DNA of 15,205 nucleotides. It comes from Saccoglossus kowalevskii. Lineage: Eukaryota > Hemichordata > Enteropneusta > Harrimaniidae. A program made the translations under genes and the position numbers. The stretch covers positions 10,001-25,205 of the forward strand of contig NW_003135315.1 of NCBI RefSeq assembly GCF_000003605.2, written 5' to 3'. Of the stretch, positions 14,896 to 15,205 are shown piece after piece (position 1 is the stretch's first letter; every line of letters starts with the position of its first letter). The notes under the pieces are model-generated. The model did not search any database and was not told the origin of the DNA. It was given only the letters and a program-made list of their open reading frames with translations.

Positions 14896-15205
14896 TTTTT
14901 TAACATATTGCATTATGATGCCTGCATTTCAATTCAAGTTATGAAATTCGACAGAAAAACAAAAATAGAAATTCTCACAATTATACTGACCGGGGATTTT
15001 GCGACCACATCGGAATGTGCCAACAAGTAGACAATCATGGCAATGAAATGGAGAATTCCCTGCAGTGCAAGGCAGTAAATCACAAATATGGTCACTCGCT
15101 TTGTCTGTTAGTTTCCTCGAAAGTTTAAAGATGAGTTTTTGATTTCGTTTACTGAATCATTACCCTGAAATGGAATTGTAATAAGGTTTGCCAAATACTA
15201 TTTTA

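Larger units (their letters stand above)
1..15205 (+). repeat. Tandem array of tRNA-Pro units, open at both ends
   Basis: The whole window is one direct tandem repeat. TGG-slot genes start at 69, 736, 1398, 2066, 2733, 3401, 4066, 4734, 5404, 6072, 6736, 7405, 7866, 8533, 8992, 9658, 10119, 10785, 11244, 11704, 12365, 12826, 13491, 13953 and 14621. Steps are 661-670 bp for long units and 459-462 bp for short units. Genes and spacers are both conserved between units, so the whole unit is the amplified and homogenised element, not just the tRNA. No unrelated DNA interrupts the array and no flanking unique sequence is visible, so total copy number is unknown. Confidence 0.98.

Noticed and set aside
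1-15205. CRISPR-like regular repeats
   Set aside because: The regular elements are folded tRNA genes of 72 bp, and the spacers are also repeated rather than unique.

Overview
The window is one head-to-tail tandem array of proline tRNA genes, all on the + strand. It starts and ends inside a repeat unit, so the array continues past both edges. I count 25 unit starts and 43 tRNA-sized genes or gene remnants. No protein-coding gene is supported. The tRNA bodies match, as far as I know the family, the proline tRNA consensus shared by vertebrates and many other animals. The genes are 72 bp, have no encoded CCA, have internal A and B boxes and are followed by oligo-T, so the DNA is nuclear and eukaryotic. 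An animal, perhaps an invertebrate, is the best guess; the species cannot be named from the sequence.

The long unit (about 667 bp) reads: tRNA-Pro(TGG), a short spacer of about 135 bp, tRNA-Pro(AGG), then a long spacer of about 388 bp. Eleven long units in a row fill 69-7404. From 7405 a short unit of about 460 bp appears. It has the TGG gene joined directly to the long spacer and lacks both the short spacer and the AGG gene. Short and long units then mostly alternate, giving a higher-order repeat of about 1126 bp, with one extra short unit at 10785-11243. Totals are 18 long and 7 short units; the last long unit is cut by the window edge.

All seven short units share a C at the second base after the tRNA. 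This points to one ancestral deletion between the 3' ends of the two tRNA genes, followed by amplification. One long unit (11704-12364) carries a TGG-type body in the AGG slot with the short-unit 3' flank, a recombinant of the two unit types.

Many copies carry substitutions at important tRNA positions. Only three TGG copies are consensus (8533, 9658, 11244), all in short units. Two AGG copies are consensus (943, 14161) and a third differs only by a wobble pair (2940). One copy has a TGT (threonine-type) anticodon in an otherwise perfect proline body (13953-14024). One AGG copy has a compensated double change in the T stem (10327-10398). The array therefore looks like a fast-evolving tRNA cluster or tRNA-bearing satellite with a few probably working genes among decaying ones. 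tRNA positions below use standard numbering, with position 17 absent.
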